This document shows, piece by piece, positions 1-11,055 of a stretch of 14,825 nucleotides of DNA. The stretch comes from Flavobacteriales bacterium (GTDB lineage Bacteria > Bacteroidota > Bacteroidia > Flavobacteriales > PHOS-HE28), in NCBI GenBank assembly GCA_008016945.1, contig SSGN01000111.1, forward strand, positions 1-14,825. The letters run 5' to 3'. The translations under genes and the position numbers were made by a program. Position 1 is the first letter of the stretch. Each line of letters begins with the position of its first letter. The notes beneath the pieces were generated by a model that had not been told where the DNA came from, did not search any database, and saw nothing but the letters and a program-made list of their open reading frames with translations.

Positions 1-490
1 CATTCACCATATCGACGCTCTGCTTCTTCTGCGCTTCGGTCATCTCGGTGTTGGCCTGGATGCCCTGCATCAGGAAGCCCTGACCCATGCCGATCATCAT
101 CGGCATCTGCGCTGCCATCTCGGATTCGAACTTGACCAGCGCCGGCTCCAGCTCGGCATACAGCACCTGCTCGGCGTCCGACGCGGTCAGCTTGGTCATC
201 ATGGCGGCGAACTCGGCGCGATCCTCTTCGCTCGGTACCTCATCGCCCATCTTCTTCTTCCATTCCGCGCGCAGTTCACCCATGCGCTCGGCGGGCACCA
301 TGAGCTGCACGGCACCCAGGATGTCGTTTTCCTTGAGCCTGCCGGCCACCGCTTCGAAAGCGCGCGCCGGGTCGGCGGTCTGCTGCGCGACCTTGGCTTC
401 GGACATCGGCTCGCCGGCGTCCTTGCCTCCACACGCCACCAGACCAAGGGAAAGCAGGCCGGCGCCAGCCAGCAGTGCAACTCGTTTCAT
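1..490 (-). CDS. Small lipoprotein of unknown function (C-terminus beyond left edge)
   Basis: The reading frame starts at ATG 490-488 and is still open at base 1, so only the first 163 residues are seen. The N-terminus is a clear type II signal: MKR, then a hydrophobic stretch ending in the lipobox LVAC with Cys20 as the predicted lipidated residue. The mature part is charged and helical, with Met-rich patches (for example around residues 134-150), and has no catalytic motif I recognise. A GGAG stretch six bases upstream of the ATG supports the start. It is probably an envelope-anchored protein facing the periplasm. The gene lies downstream of a minus-strand terminator, so it probably has its own promoter in 491-560 or reads through from further upstream. 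Function unknown; the lipoprotein assignment is firm. Confidence 0.8.
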   Translation of the reverse strand, partial: MKRVALLAGAGLLSLGLVACGGKDAGEPMSEAKVAQQTADPARAFEAVAGRLKENDILGAVQLMVPAERMGELRAEWKKKMGDEVPSEEDRAEFAAMMTKLTASDAEQVLYAELEPALVKFESEMAAQMPMMIGMGQGFLMQGIQANTEMTEAQKKQSVDMVN

Positions 491-550
491 CGCAGACTCC
501 AGGGTTGTCGGGGGAAAAGTGGCGAGCGGCCCATGATGCCGAAACCCGCG

Positions 551-584
551 CCGGAAAAAAACAAGGGAAGCCCTCGGGCTTCCC
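551..584 (-). terminator. Rho-independent terminator, minus strand
   Basis: Bases 565-572 and 577-584 form a perfect 8-bp stem (GGGAAGCC / GGCTTCCC) with a 4-base loop. Read on the minus strand, the stem is followed after a few bases by seven T (555-561). It probably ends the transcript of the acid phosphatase gene, whose stop lies about 150 bases upstream, and insulates the lipoprotein gene at 1-490. An attenuator role is considered in the findings. Confidence 0.75.
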
Positions 585-693
585 TGGAGTTCCAGCATCC
601 TGCCGGATCGGATCTTGTGGTTGTGGGCGCTATGGTAATCGCCGTCTTCTGCGGCATGACTACATGGCACTTAGGCTAGCAAGCTAATGCGAT

Positions 694-715
694 ACATGCA
701 AGTGATCTTGCATGT
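694..715. repeat. Perfect 9-bp inverted repeat in an A+T-rich spacer
   Basis: ACATGCAAG (694-702) and CTTGCATGT (707-715) are exact inverted copies around a 4-base spacer. The repeat lies 18 bases past the acid phosphatase stop in a conspicuously A+T-rich patch. On the plus strand it is followed by CATTGTTTTT, which resembles a terminator, but no plus-strand gene precedes it. On the minus strand no T-run follows. It may be an operator for a dimeric regulator, or a hairpin in the phosphatase mRNA tail. Confidence 0.55.
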
Positions 716-732
716 CATTGTTTTTATTCTAA

Positions 733-1614
733 TCAATACTTGTAATGCAGCGCCGAATGCAGGCAGGCGCGCGGGTTTGTGTCCTTGGCGCAGCCGCGCA
801 GCACGGCATTGGGCCAGGAACCGTAGCTGGGATTGGGCAACATGAACCAACGCTCACCCCACCACTTTTCATAAGGGGCCATCAATCGCTCGCGCGTGGC
901 CACATCGGCATTTGCTCCGTCCAGGAAGTCGGACAGGTTGTCGCCCAGCAGCAGCAGCACGCGGTAGCTGCGGTCGATCAGGCGGCGGCGCGCGCCCTTG
1001 TCGCGGTCCGGCGCGCGCGCATCGCCGCGCAGCAGCACGTTGCTGCCGTCGGCGGCGATCGGAAAGCCGAGCTGGCGCAGGTTGTCCACCGTGGCCTCGA
1101 CCTCGTCGGGCGCATCGCGGTTGGTGATGAAGAAGATGGTCACGCCGCGCCGATGCACATAGTCGGCGAATTCGACGGCGCCCGGCAGCGCCGCCGCCTT
1201 GCGCGCATTGACCCATTCCAGCCAGCGTTCGCGGCTGTAGCCGGCATCTTCGATCACGGCACGCGCCTGGAAGGCGCTGTTGTCGATCATGGTCTCGTCG
1301 GCATCGACCACGATCGCCGGCGGCTTGGCCTCGAAGCCGGTCTGGAACTCGCCGGCCGGCAGCGCGTTCCAGTTCGGATCGTCCAGCGCGCGGTCAAGCG
1401 AGTGCCGCGCCGCGGCGTAGATGCCGCGTACCGTGGCCTTGTATTCGGCTGCGGACTGCATCCACAGCGTGGCATTGAGGTTGTCGTGCGCAGGCGGCGT
1501 GGTCTGGTCCGCGGAAACTGCCGGAGCCGCAGCCTGCGGGCGACTGGGCGCCGTGGTGCAAGCGGCAAGTGCAACGAAGGTCAGGGCCGCGAGGCCCGCG
1601 CGCAGGAGATTCAT
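733..1614 (-). CDS. Acid phosphatase / 5'-nucleotidase lipoprotein, e(P4) family
   Basis: The 293-residue product is a HAD-superfamily (DDDD) phosphohydrolase of the outer-membrane lipoprotein e(P4) type, which in characterised members removes phosphate from nucleotides and other monoesters in the periplasm. A lipobox LAAC with Cys19 follows the signal peptide. Motif I is VDADET around residues 103-108 (Asp104 nucleophile, Asp106 acid/base), motif II is FITNRD around 162-167, Lys206 fits motif III, and GDNLSD at 224-229 gives the metal-binding acids Asp225 and Asp229. All key residues are present and the length is normal for the family. The start at 1614 is fixed by the signal peptide. It lies 73 bases downstream of rep on the same strand, with no functional link visible. 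The exact substrate cannot be read from sequence. Confidence 0.92.
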   Translation of the reverse strand: MNLLRAGLAALTFVALAACTTAPSRPQAAAPAVSADQTTPPAHDNLNATLWMQSAAEYKATVRGIYAAARHSLDRALDDPNWNALPAGEFQTGFEAKPPAIVVDADETMIDNSAFQARAVIEDAGYSRERWLEWVNARKAAALPGAVEFADYVHRRGVTIFFITNRDAPDEVEATVDNLRQLGFPIAADGSNVLLRGDARAPDRDKGARRRLIDRSYRVLLLLGDNLSDFLDGANADVATRERLMAPYEKWWGERWFMLPNPSYGSWPNAVLRGCAKDTNPRACLHSALHYKY

Positions 1615-1650
1615 CGGTCATCGCTCGACAAGTGTGGTGGGGCAAGTGTA

Positions 1651-1666
1651 GCCGGCCCGGGCCGGC
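1651..1666. repeat. 16-bp perfect GC palindrome between rep and the phosphatase gene
   Basis: GCCGGCCCGGGCCGGC is its own reverse complement. It sits 21 bases past the rep stop and 36 bases before the phosphatase start. No T-run follows on either strand, so it is not a standard intrinsic terminator. It could be a regulator site or a stabilising hairpin. Confidence 0.4.
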
Positions 1667-1687
1667 GCATTGCCTCACCCCTCGCAA

Positions 1688-3664
1688 TCACTTGGAAAAC
1701 AGCGCCTGCAGTCGCGCGATCGCCGCGCCCGCGTGCTCTGCGGTGCGTTCGGCGTCCTGTCCGGAGTCACGTCCCACGATGTGCAGTTCGGAAGCAGGAA
1801 TTTCTCCAAGGAAGCGGCTCGGAACCACGCGCTGCAGCTCGCCGAAGCGGCGCGCGTGGCGCGGGTAGCTCAGGTGCAAGAGGCGCTTGGCGCGGGTGAT
1901 GCCGACGTACATCAGGCGGCGCTCCTCCTCGATCCGCCCTTCCTCGATCGAGGATTCGTGCGGCAGCAGCCCTTCTTCCACGCCGGCGATGAAGACGAAA
2001 TCGAACTCCAGCCCCTTGGAGGCGTGCAGGGTCATCACGCGCACCGCGTTGCCCGGCTCGTCGCGGTCGGAAGCGGTGAGCAGCGCGAGCTGGGCCACCA
2101 GCTCCCCCGCACCGCCACGGCCCGCCGCGTCGAACCACTGCGCCAGCTCCTCGACGTTGCCGCGGCGGCGGTCGAACAGCGCGTCGTCCTTGCACTCGGC
2201 GCGGATCGCGGCGAGCTGGCCGCTTTCTTCGACCAGTCGCCGGCACAGGTCGCCGGGCGCAAGGGCCTGTGCGGCGCGGCGCAGGCCCGCCACGCACTGC
2301 ATGAAGCCGTCCAGCGCCCGCGCCGCGCGCGGCGCGAGCTGGCCGAGCACGTCCTCGCGCGAAGCCGCTCGCGCCAGCCCCAGATGCAGGCCGTTGGCCA
2401 GTTCGCCCAGGCGCGCCAGCGTGGTCGCGCCGATCTCGCGGCGCGGCGCGGCCACCGCGCGCAGGAAGGCGGTGTCGTCGTCCGGGTTGGCGATGAGGCG
2501 CAGCCAGGCCAGCGCGTCCTTCACCTCGGCGCGCTCCAGGAACGCGGTGCCGCCGGACAGGTGGTAGGGAATGCGCTGCAGCTGCAGCGCCTTTTCCAGC
2601 GCGCGCGACTGGTGGTTGCCGCGGATCAGGATCGCGAAGTCGCCCCAGGCCGCCTTGTGCTTGTGCGCGAGAAAGGCGATTTCCGACGCGATGCGCTCGG
2701 CTTCGTGCTCGTTGTCGCGGCACTCGAACACGCGGATCGGCTCGCCGTCGGCCGCATCGCTCCACAGCTTCTTCGGGTGCAGGTGCGGGTTGTTGGCGAT
2801 CAGCGCGTTGGCCGCGCGCAACACGCGGTTGCTGCAGCGATAGTTCTGTTCCAGTTTGACGATGCGCAGCGCCGGGTAGTCCTTGGCCAGTTGCGCGAGG
2901 TTTTCCGGATTCGCGCCGCGCCAGGCATAGATGCTCTGGTCGTCGTCGCCGACGCAGGTGAAATGACCTTTCTCGCCGGCCAGGCATTTGAGCAGCCGGT
3001 ATTGCGCGTCGTTGGTGTCCTGACACTCGTCGACCAGCAGGTAGCCGATACGTTCGCGCCAGCCCATCGCGCAGTCGGTATCGCGTTCGAGCAGAGCCAC
3101 CGGCAACCGGATCAGATCGTCGAAGTCGACCGCATTGAATGCGGACAACCGTTGCTGATATCTGGCGTAGAGCGCCGCTGCTTCGCGCTCACGCGGGCTT
3201 TGCGCCAGCGCTTGCGCCTGCTCCGGATCCAGTCCCGCGTTCTTCGCCCGCGAGATCAGCCCCTGCGTCGCCTGCAACGCGTCCGGTTTGGCGCCGGGCA
3301 TCAGGTCTTTCAGCTGCGCCAGCGCATCGTCGCTGTCGAACACCGAAAAACCGCGTTTGAGCCCGCTCCTGGCATGTTCGGTCTGCAACAGTTTCAACCC
3401 CAGCGCATGGAACGTGCAGAGGGTCAGCCCGTCGGCGGCGTCGCCCTTGATCCGGCGGCCGACGCGTTCGCGCATCTCGCGCGCCGCTTTGTTGGTGAAG
3501 GTGATCGCGGCGATGCGTTTGGCCGGATAACGTCCCGACTGGATCAGATGCGCGATCTTCTCGACGATCACCCGGGTCTTGCCGCTGCCGGCGCCGGCGA
3601 GCACCAGCAATGGGCCTTCGGCGTGCAGGACGGCTTCGCGTTGGGGAGGGTTGAGACTTTGCAT
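1688..3664 (-). CDS. rep: ATP-dependent DNA helicase Rep
   Basis: The 658-residue product is a superfamily 1A 3'-to-5' helicase that matches E. coli Rep (about 673 aa) along its length, from the N-terminal LNPPQREAV to the C-terminal domain. Visible motifs: Walker A GAGSGKT (24-30), motif Ia FTNKAAREM, motif II VDECQD (211-216; Glu213 catalytic, with Cys where E. coli has Tyr), motif III GDDDQSIYAWRG (239-250), motif IV LEQNYR (271-276), motif V TLHASKGLEF, and motif VI with EEERRLMYVGITRA. Rep clears proteins from DNA ahead of the replisome and assists replication restart. The Rep-like IANPDDD and GGTAFLERAEVKD segments separate it from UvrD. Start at ATG 3664; the Shine-Dalgarno sequence is weak. 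It is divergent from the Sel1-like gene at 3802. Confidence 0.95.
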   Translation of the reverse strand: MQSLNPPQREAVLHAEGPLLVLAGAGSGKTRVIVEKIAHLIQSGRYPAKRIAAITFTNKAAREMRERVGRRIKGDAADGLTLCTFHALGLKLLQTEHARSGLKRGFSVFDSDDALAQLKDLMPGAKPDALQATQGLISRAKNAGLDPEQAQALAQSPREREAAALYARYQQRLSAFNAVDFDDLIRLPVALLERDTDCAMGWRERIGYLLVDECQDTNDAQYRLLKCLAGEKGHFTCVGDDDQSIYAWRGANPENLAQLAKDYPALRIVKLEQNYRCSNRVLRAANALIANNPHLHPKKLWSDAADGEPIRVFECRDNEHEAERIASEIAFLAHKHKAAWGDFAILIRGNHQSRALEKALQLQRIPYHLSGGTAFLERAEVKDALAWLRLIANPDDDTAFLRAVAAPRREIGATTLARLGELANGLHLGLARAASREDVLGQLAPRAARALDGFMQCVAGLRRAAQALAPGDLCRRLVEESGQLAAIRAECKDDALFDRRRGNVEELAQWFDAAGRGGAGELVAQLALLTASDRDEPGNAVRVMTLHASKGLEFDFVFIAGVEEGLLPHESSIEEGRIEEERRLMYVGITRAKRLLHLSYPRHARRFGELQRVVPSRFLGEIPASELHIVGRDSGQDAERTAEHAGAAIARLQALFSK

Positions 3665-3785
3665 CGTTTCGGAATCAGGACGAGAGCAACGGCATGACCG
3701 ATGGCATGTAGGACATCAGTTTACCTGTGTCGATGGAACCAATCGGGTAATTTGTGCGTCAGAAGCAGCCGACCAACCCGTTGAC

Positions 3786-3790
3786 AGGAG
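3786..3790 (+). promoter_or_regulatory. Ribosome binding site supporting the start at 3802
   Basis: AGGAG lies 11 bases before ATG 3802. An in-frame GTG at 3754 would lengthen the product by 16 residues but has no comparable site and precedes an already long signal-peptide n-region. The ATG at 3802 is therefore preferred. Confidence 0.5.
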
Positions 3791-3801
3791 CCGCGACAGC
3801 G

Positions 3802-4692
3802 ATGAACCGTGCCAGGACGCGCCCGTGGAGCAAAACCGCCTTCGGGTTCACGCAGGGACCGCACGCGCCATCGCAAACGCAAAGGCGGCGCGCGGGCTTG
3901 TCCATCGCGCTGCGAATGGTTCTGTTGCTCGCCGTCGGGTTGCCTGCTGTTGCGGCCGACATGCCGCCGGAGCCGACCGAGAATCCATTGCTGATGACCG
4001 CCGGGTTTCTCGAACATCATCAGGACATGAAATTCCGCCTGCTTGGGCTGCAGGCCTACAAAGAGAAGCGTTTCGATGACGCCTTGCGCCATTTCCGTCG
4101 CGCCAGCTTCTTCGCCGACAAGCCTTCGCAGGGGATGGTCGCGGAAATGTATTGGAACGGCGAAGGCGCGCCGCGCGATCCGGTGCTCGCCTATATATGG
4201 ATGGATCTGGCGGCTGAGCGCGGCTATATGGGCTTTCTCGGATTGCGCGAGCGTTACTGGAAAGCGTTGAGCCCGCAAGAGCGCGAACGCGCGATCGTCG
4301 AGGGCCAGGCCATCTACGCCCGCTTCGGCGACGCTGCGGCCAAGCCGCGCTACGAGCATCAGTTGCGCATCGGCCGGCGCGAAATGGTCGGCAGCCGCAC
4401 CGGCTTCAATCGCGGTGTGCAGATCGAGATCCCGACGCCGTCCGGCGCATACGCCATCGATGGTTCGAAGTTCTACGACGAGCGCTATTGGAACGCGAAA
4501 AAATACTGGGCCTGGCAGGACAAGCTCTGGATGAAGCCGCGGATCGGCAAGGTGACCATCGGCGAGATCGAGGAAACCGAACGCAAACCGCCGAACAAGG
4601 CTTCGCGGATTCCGCGCACCGCGCCGGAAATCGACGCGCCTGTTCCGGAGGCGCCTGCCGCCGACGGGAACGGCGGCGCGACGCAGCCTTGA
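3802..4692 (+). CDS. Exported Sel1-like repeat protein (first of two paralogs)
   Basis: The 296-residue product has an unusually long basic n-region (about 33 residues, with RRR at 28-30), a hydrophobic segment ending LPAVA-AD near residue 51, then a helical body. Residues 85-145 hold Sel1/TPR-like units: DDALRHFRRAS, then a tract with YWNGEGAPRDP and [14 protein letters not shown], the alternating Gly/Ala pattern of Sel1 repeats. Residues 195-257 form a second conserved block with GSRTGF, AKKYWAWQDKLW and VTIGEIEE. The tail (260-296) is Pro/Ala-rich and probably disordered. The next gene is a paralog with the same domain order 106 bases downstream, so they are probably co-transcribed. Sel1-like proteins usually mediate protein contacts; no enzyme motif is visible. 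Probably periplasmic; the specific role is unknown. Confidence 0.8.
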   Translation: MNRARTRPWSKTAFGFTQGPHAPSQTQRRRAGLSIALRMVLLLAVGLPAVAADMPPEPTENPLLMTAGFLEHHQDMKFRLLGLQAYKEKRFDDALRHFRRASFFADKPSQGMVAEMYWNGEGAPRDPVLAYIWMDLAAERGYMGFLGLRERYWKALSPQERERAIVEGQAIYARFGDAAAKPRYEHQLRIGRREMVGSRTGFNRGVQIEIPTPSGAYAIDGSKFYDERYWNAKKYWAWQDKLWMKPRIGKVTIGEIEETERKPPNKASRIPRTAPEIDAPVPEAPAADGNGGATQP

Positions 4693-4787
4693 ACACCGAT
4701 TCAGCGCCCTTGATCCGCTGACTTTGATCCTTCGAAACCGCGCCATGGCGCCCCACGACAGTGGTCGCGCACCGCAAGCAGAACGAC

Positions 4788-4792
4788 AGGAG
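4788..4792 (+). promoter_or_regulatory. Ribosome binding site fixing the start at 4799
   Basis: AGGAG with a six-base spacer before ATG 4799. The open frame extends back to 4724, but the upstream part lacks a site and would place 25 extra residues before a standard signal peptide. Confidence 0.7.
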
Positions 4793-4798
4793 TATTCG

Positions 4799-5626
4799 AT
4801 GAACGTCCGCCCCCTCAACGCCACCCTCCTGAACAGCGGTCGCTTCCGGCTGTTACCGAGGCTTGCCATCCTGGTGTCCGCGGCCTGCCTGCTCGCCGTC
4901 AATGCGGGCGCGCAGACTGCGGACATGCCGGCGAGCGGAATGCCGTCCGGCGCCGCCGCCGTCGCGGTCGACACCGATCAAAGGAGCGTCGACGACTACG
5001 ATGCGCTGATCAAAATGGCGGCCAACCATCCCAACGAATTGTTCCGTCTGTACGCGGCCAAATCCGCCGCCAATGGCGACTGGGCCCATGCCGCCAAGAT
5101 GTTCCGCAACGCCGCGCGCTACGCCGACAAGTATTCGCAGCACCGGCTCAGCCTGTTGTACTGGCACGGCGTGGGCATGCGCGCGGACCGCGTCGAAGGC
5201 TATATCTGGGCCGATCTCGCCGCCGAACGCGGCTATCCGCAGTTCCTGGCGATCCGCGAGAAGATGTGGGGCGAACTTACCCCGCAGCAACAGGCCGAAG
5301 CGGTCAGCCGCGGTAAGAAGATGTACGCCGAGTTCGGCGATCCGAAAGCCAAGAAGCGCTTTCAGACCGCGCTTGCCCAAGGCAAGCGCAAGATCACCGG
5401 TTCGCATACCGGATTCTTCAACCGGCTGTACGTCTCGACCATCGGTCCGGACCGTCAGTTGTTCGGGTCGATCGGCGGCGCGAATCTCGACACGATGTAC
5501 GATCAGGCGCGCACCGATCCGAAGAAATACTGGGAATTCGAGGATTTCGTCTGGAAGAACGCGACCGTGACCGTGGGCGAGATCGAAGAGACCTCACGGC
5601 AACCCGCGCAGACGCCCAAGCCCTGA
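4799..5626 (+). CDS. Exported Sel1-like repeat protein (second paralog)
   Basis: The 275-residue product has a signal peptide (basic RFRLLPR, hydrophobic 21-36, likely cleavage after NAGA near residue 38). Residues 85-150 carry Sel1/TPR-like helices: [20 protein letters not shown], then [12 protein letters not shown] and [13 protein letters not shown]. The C-terminal block (195-265) has [24 protein letters not shown] and VTVGEIEET. These line up with the upstream protein in the same order ([12 protein letters not shown], GSxTGF, KKYW, VTxGEIEE), so the pair arose by tandem duplication and then diverged. The residues around [10 protein letters not shown] replace the first copy's GSKFYDERYW. 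Probably periplasmic. Function unknown; protein-protein interaction is the usual role of Sel1 repeats. Confidence 0.82.
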   Translation: MNVRPLNATLLNSGRFRLLPRLAILVSAACLLAVNAGAQTADMPASGMPSGAAAVAVDTDQRSVDDYDALIKMAANHPNELFRLYAAKSAANGDWAHAAKMFRNAARYADKYSQHRLSLLYWHGVGMRADRVEGYIWADLAAERGYPQFLAIREKMWGELTPQQQAEAVSRGKKMYAEFGDPKAKKRFQTALAQGKRKITGSHTGFFNRLYVSTIGPDRQLFGSIGGANLDTMYDQARTDPKKYWEFEDFVWKNATVTVGEIEETSRQPAQTPKP

Positions 5627-5717
5627 GCGCGACGTCGGGCCGCGGTCATCCCCGGGGTGCGTGTCGTCGATTCGGCCATCGCACCGACGCGCTGGCCGAA
5701 TCGGTAAACTTGCCGGC

Positions 5718-6341
5718 ATGGCCAAGCTCTATTTCTACTACTCGGCGATGAACGCCGGGAAGACCACGACCCTGCTGCAGTCCGCGCACAACTACCGCGA
5801 GCGCGGGATGCGGGTTCTGCTGTATATCCCGAAACTCGATCATCGCGCCGGCTCCGGTACGCTCGCTTCGCGGATCGGGCTCAGCGCCGAAGGCATGGCG
5901 TTCGAACGCGACGACGATCTGTTGCGGATGACGCGCGAGGATATCGCCGCGCATGGCAAACTCGATTGCGTGCTGGTCGACGAATCGCAGTTCCTGAGCA
6001 AGGCCCAGGTCTGGCAGTTGAGCGAGATCGTCGACATCCTGCGGATCCCGGTGTTGTGTTACGGCTTGCGCACCGATTTTCGCGGCGAACTGTTCGAGGG
6101 CAGCCAGTATCTGCTGGCCTGGGCCGACGAACTCACCGAGATCAAGACCATCTGCCACAGCGGCAAAAAAGCGACGATGACGGTGCGCGTCGACGACAAC
6201 GGGCATGCCGTCCAGGATGGCCCGCAGGTGGAGATCGGCGGGAACGAACGTTACGTTTCGGTCAGTCGCGCCGAATTCAAGAAAGTGATGCGTGGCGAAG
6301 GCCGGATCGAACCCCTGCAACAACCGTTGCCATTGGGCTGA
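5718..6341 (+). CDS. tdk: Thymidine kinase, class II
   Basis: The 207-residue product phosphorylates thymidine to dTMP with ATP in the cytoplasmic pyrimidine salvage pathway. It aligns with E. coli Tdk from [17 protein letters not shown] (P-loop, residues 9-17) through VLVDES (Asp88, catalytic Glu89), the [15 protein letters not shown] segment (112-126), the YLLAWADEL helix and the lasso [11 protein letters not shown] (174-184). The start is the ATG directly before AKLYF; upstream in-frame codons have no homology, although no good Shine-Dalgarno sequence precedes it. The zinc-binding cysteines of E. coli Tdk are mostly replaced: KTICHSGKK keeps only Cys146, and the later Cys in YVSVCR is Ser183. 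The gene is about 90 bases after the Sel1 pair and convergent with the kinase gene. Confidence 0.95.
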   Translation: MAKLYFYYSAMNAGKTTTLLQSAHNYRERGMRVLLYIPKLDHRAGSGTLASRIGLSAEGMAFERDDDLLRMTREDIAAHGKLDCVLVDESQFLSKAQVWQLSEIVDILRIPVLCYGLRTDFRGELFEGSQYLLAWADELTEIKTICHSGKKATMTVRVDDNGHAVQDGPQVEIGGNERYVSVSRAEFKKVMRGEGRIEPLQQPLPLG

Positions 6342-6369
6342 ACGCCGAACGCAGCGAAGATTCGGAGAG

Positions 6370-6429
6370 ACCGCGACCGCGACTGCAACCGTAACCGGCA
6401 TCCGCATTCGCATCCGCATCCGCATCCGC
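6370..6429. repeat. Run of ten degenerate hexamers downstream of tdk
   Basis: Starting at 6370 the sequence reads in six-base steps: ACCGCG twice, ACTGCA, ACCGTA, ACCGGC, ATCCGC, ATTCGC, then ATCCGC three times. The right half (GCATCC-type units) is nearly perfect and the left half degenerate. It lies between the tdk stop and the convergent kinase stop. A minus-strand frame reads through it as alternating Arg-Met, but no gene evidence supports that frame. Confidence 0.7.
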
Positions 6430-6440
6430 CGGTCGCCAAC

Positions 6441-6456
6441 GGGCCATCCCTGGCCC
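6441..6456. terminator. Possible bidirectional hairpin between convergent tdk and kinase genes
   Basis: GGGCCA (6441-6446) pairs with TGGCCC (6451-6456) around TCCC. No T-run follows on either strand, so intrinsic termination would be weak. The position between two convergent stops is the main argument for it. Confidence 0.25.
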
Positions 6457-6530
6457 GGTTAGTGCTCCGGCGATGCAAACCCCGCGCCTCTGGATCAACA
6501 ACGCATTTCGACCGACCCGTCGTGCGTCGC

Positions 6531-9368
<2,838 letters not shown>

Positions 9369-9510
9369 CGTGCGGGTGTCGTCGGAGGTTGCGACGCGAT
9401 CATGGTCGCATGTCGCGGGTCCGGCGGCGAGCGACCCGGATCAGGGCCTGACGGCACGAGCTGGCGCGGCGATAGCGACGTGCGCCCCCAAGCGACACGC
9501 CCTGGGTGCG

Positions 9511-10086
9511 TCAGCGCGGCTGTTCTTCGCCGCCGAGCGAGGCCAGCAGGAACATCCGCGCCTTCTGCCAGTCGCGGCGGATGCTGCGTTCGGAACGTTG
9601 CAGCAGTTCGGCGATTTCCTGTTCGGACAAGCCCGCGAAGTAACGCAGCTCGACCACCTGGGCCAGCTTGGCGTCGACCGCAGCCAGCTTGGTCAGCGCG
9701 GTGTCCAAGCCGAGCAGATCCTCGTCCAGGCGCAGACCGCCCTCGACGTCGTCCGGCAGTTCGGTGACCCGATGCAGATCCCCGCCGCGTTTCTGCGCCA
9801 GACGTTGGCGCGCGTAATCCACCACCACGCTACGCATCGCTGAGGCCGCATAAGCGAAGAAATGCGCGCGGTCGTCGAACTGGACGTCGCGGCGGCCGAT
9901 CAGTTTCAAATAGGCTTCGTGCACGAGTGCGGTGGCGTCGAGGGTCTGACCGTATTGCCCGGCCAGCTGGCGACGCGCCATCGCATGCAGTTCGTGATAC
10001 AGCGTGGACAGCACCCGGTCCAACGCGCCGCGGTCGCCGCCGCGAGCGGCATCCAGCCATTGCGTGATATTGGCGTTTTCGCTCAT
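9511..10086 (-). CDS. ECF-type RNA polymerase sigma factor, likely partner of the kinase
   Basis: The 191-residue product has sigma region 2 (about 20-95: ALDRVLSTLYHELHAMARRQLAG, then DATALVHEAYLKL at 50-62, FFAYAASAMRSVVVDYAR at 76-93) and region 4 (about 125-182, with the helix-turn-helix LSEQEIAELLQRSERSIRRDW at 153-173). The ALVHEAYLKL signature and the adjacent kinase place it in the ECF-like sigma-70 group linked to Ser/Thr kinases (ECF43 type). In studied members of that group no anti-sigma factor is used; kinase phosphorylation of the sigma factor activates it. Here Thr52 sits where most ECF factors have the acidic residues that contact the core enzyme. No anti-sigma gene is adjacent. 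Group membership comes from motif and context; target promoters are unknown. Confidence 0.9.
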   Translation of the reverse strand: MSENANITQWLDAARGGDRGALDRVLSTLYHELHAMARRQLAGQYGQTLDATALVHEAYLKLIGRRDVQFDDRAHFFAYAASAMRSVVVDYARQRLAQKRGGDLHRVTELPDDVEGGLRLDEDLLGLDTALTKLAAVDAKLAQVVELRYFAGLSEQEIAELLQRSERSIRRDWQKARMFLLASLGGEEQPR

Positions 10087-10109
10087 GCAGCCCCCGCGAA
10101 GGAAGCGCG

Positions 10110-10115
10110 ACTATA
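10110..10115 (-). promoter_or_regulatory. Candidate -10 element of the sigma/kinase transcript
   Basis: On the minus strand these bases read TATAGT, one mismatch from the -10 consensus, 23 bases before the ATG at 10086 and within the 77-base gap after mutM. No good -35 hexamer is visible at 16-18 bases, so this is tentative. Confidence 0.35.
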
Positions 10116-10163
10116 CCGCGATTGCCCGCCGCGACCCAGACGGCCGCCGCGATGAAACCGCTC

Positions 10164-10991
<828 letters not shown>

Positions 10992-11055
10992 GGTGGCGTA
11001 AGCAGGCAGACGGGCAACGCAGATGGAAACGATGAAACCGCGCGCGAATGAGTCG

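Noticed and set aside
585..732. tRNA or small RNA ending at the 551-584 terminator
   Set aside because: No acceptor or T-arm pattern on either strand; without conservation data a small RNA cannot be supported.
745..1899. 384-codon plus-strand open frame
   Set aside because: Antisense to the acid phosphatase and the end of rep; no recognisable domain.
1670..3697. 675-codon open frame on the plus strand opposite rep
   Set aside because: Antisense shadow of a G+C-rich gene: Arg/Ala/Gln-rich translation with no motif, while the opposite strand carries a full Rep helicase.
3721..4974. 417-codon minus-strand open frame opposite the first Sel1-like gene
   Set aside because: The plus strand has a signal peptide, a Sel1 motif and a paralog; this frame has none of these.
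5705..5710. TAAACT before tdk as a -10 box
   Set aside because: It lies 8-13 bases before the ATG with no matching -35 hexamer; too weak to call.
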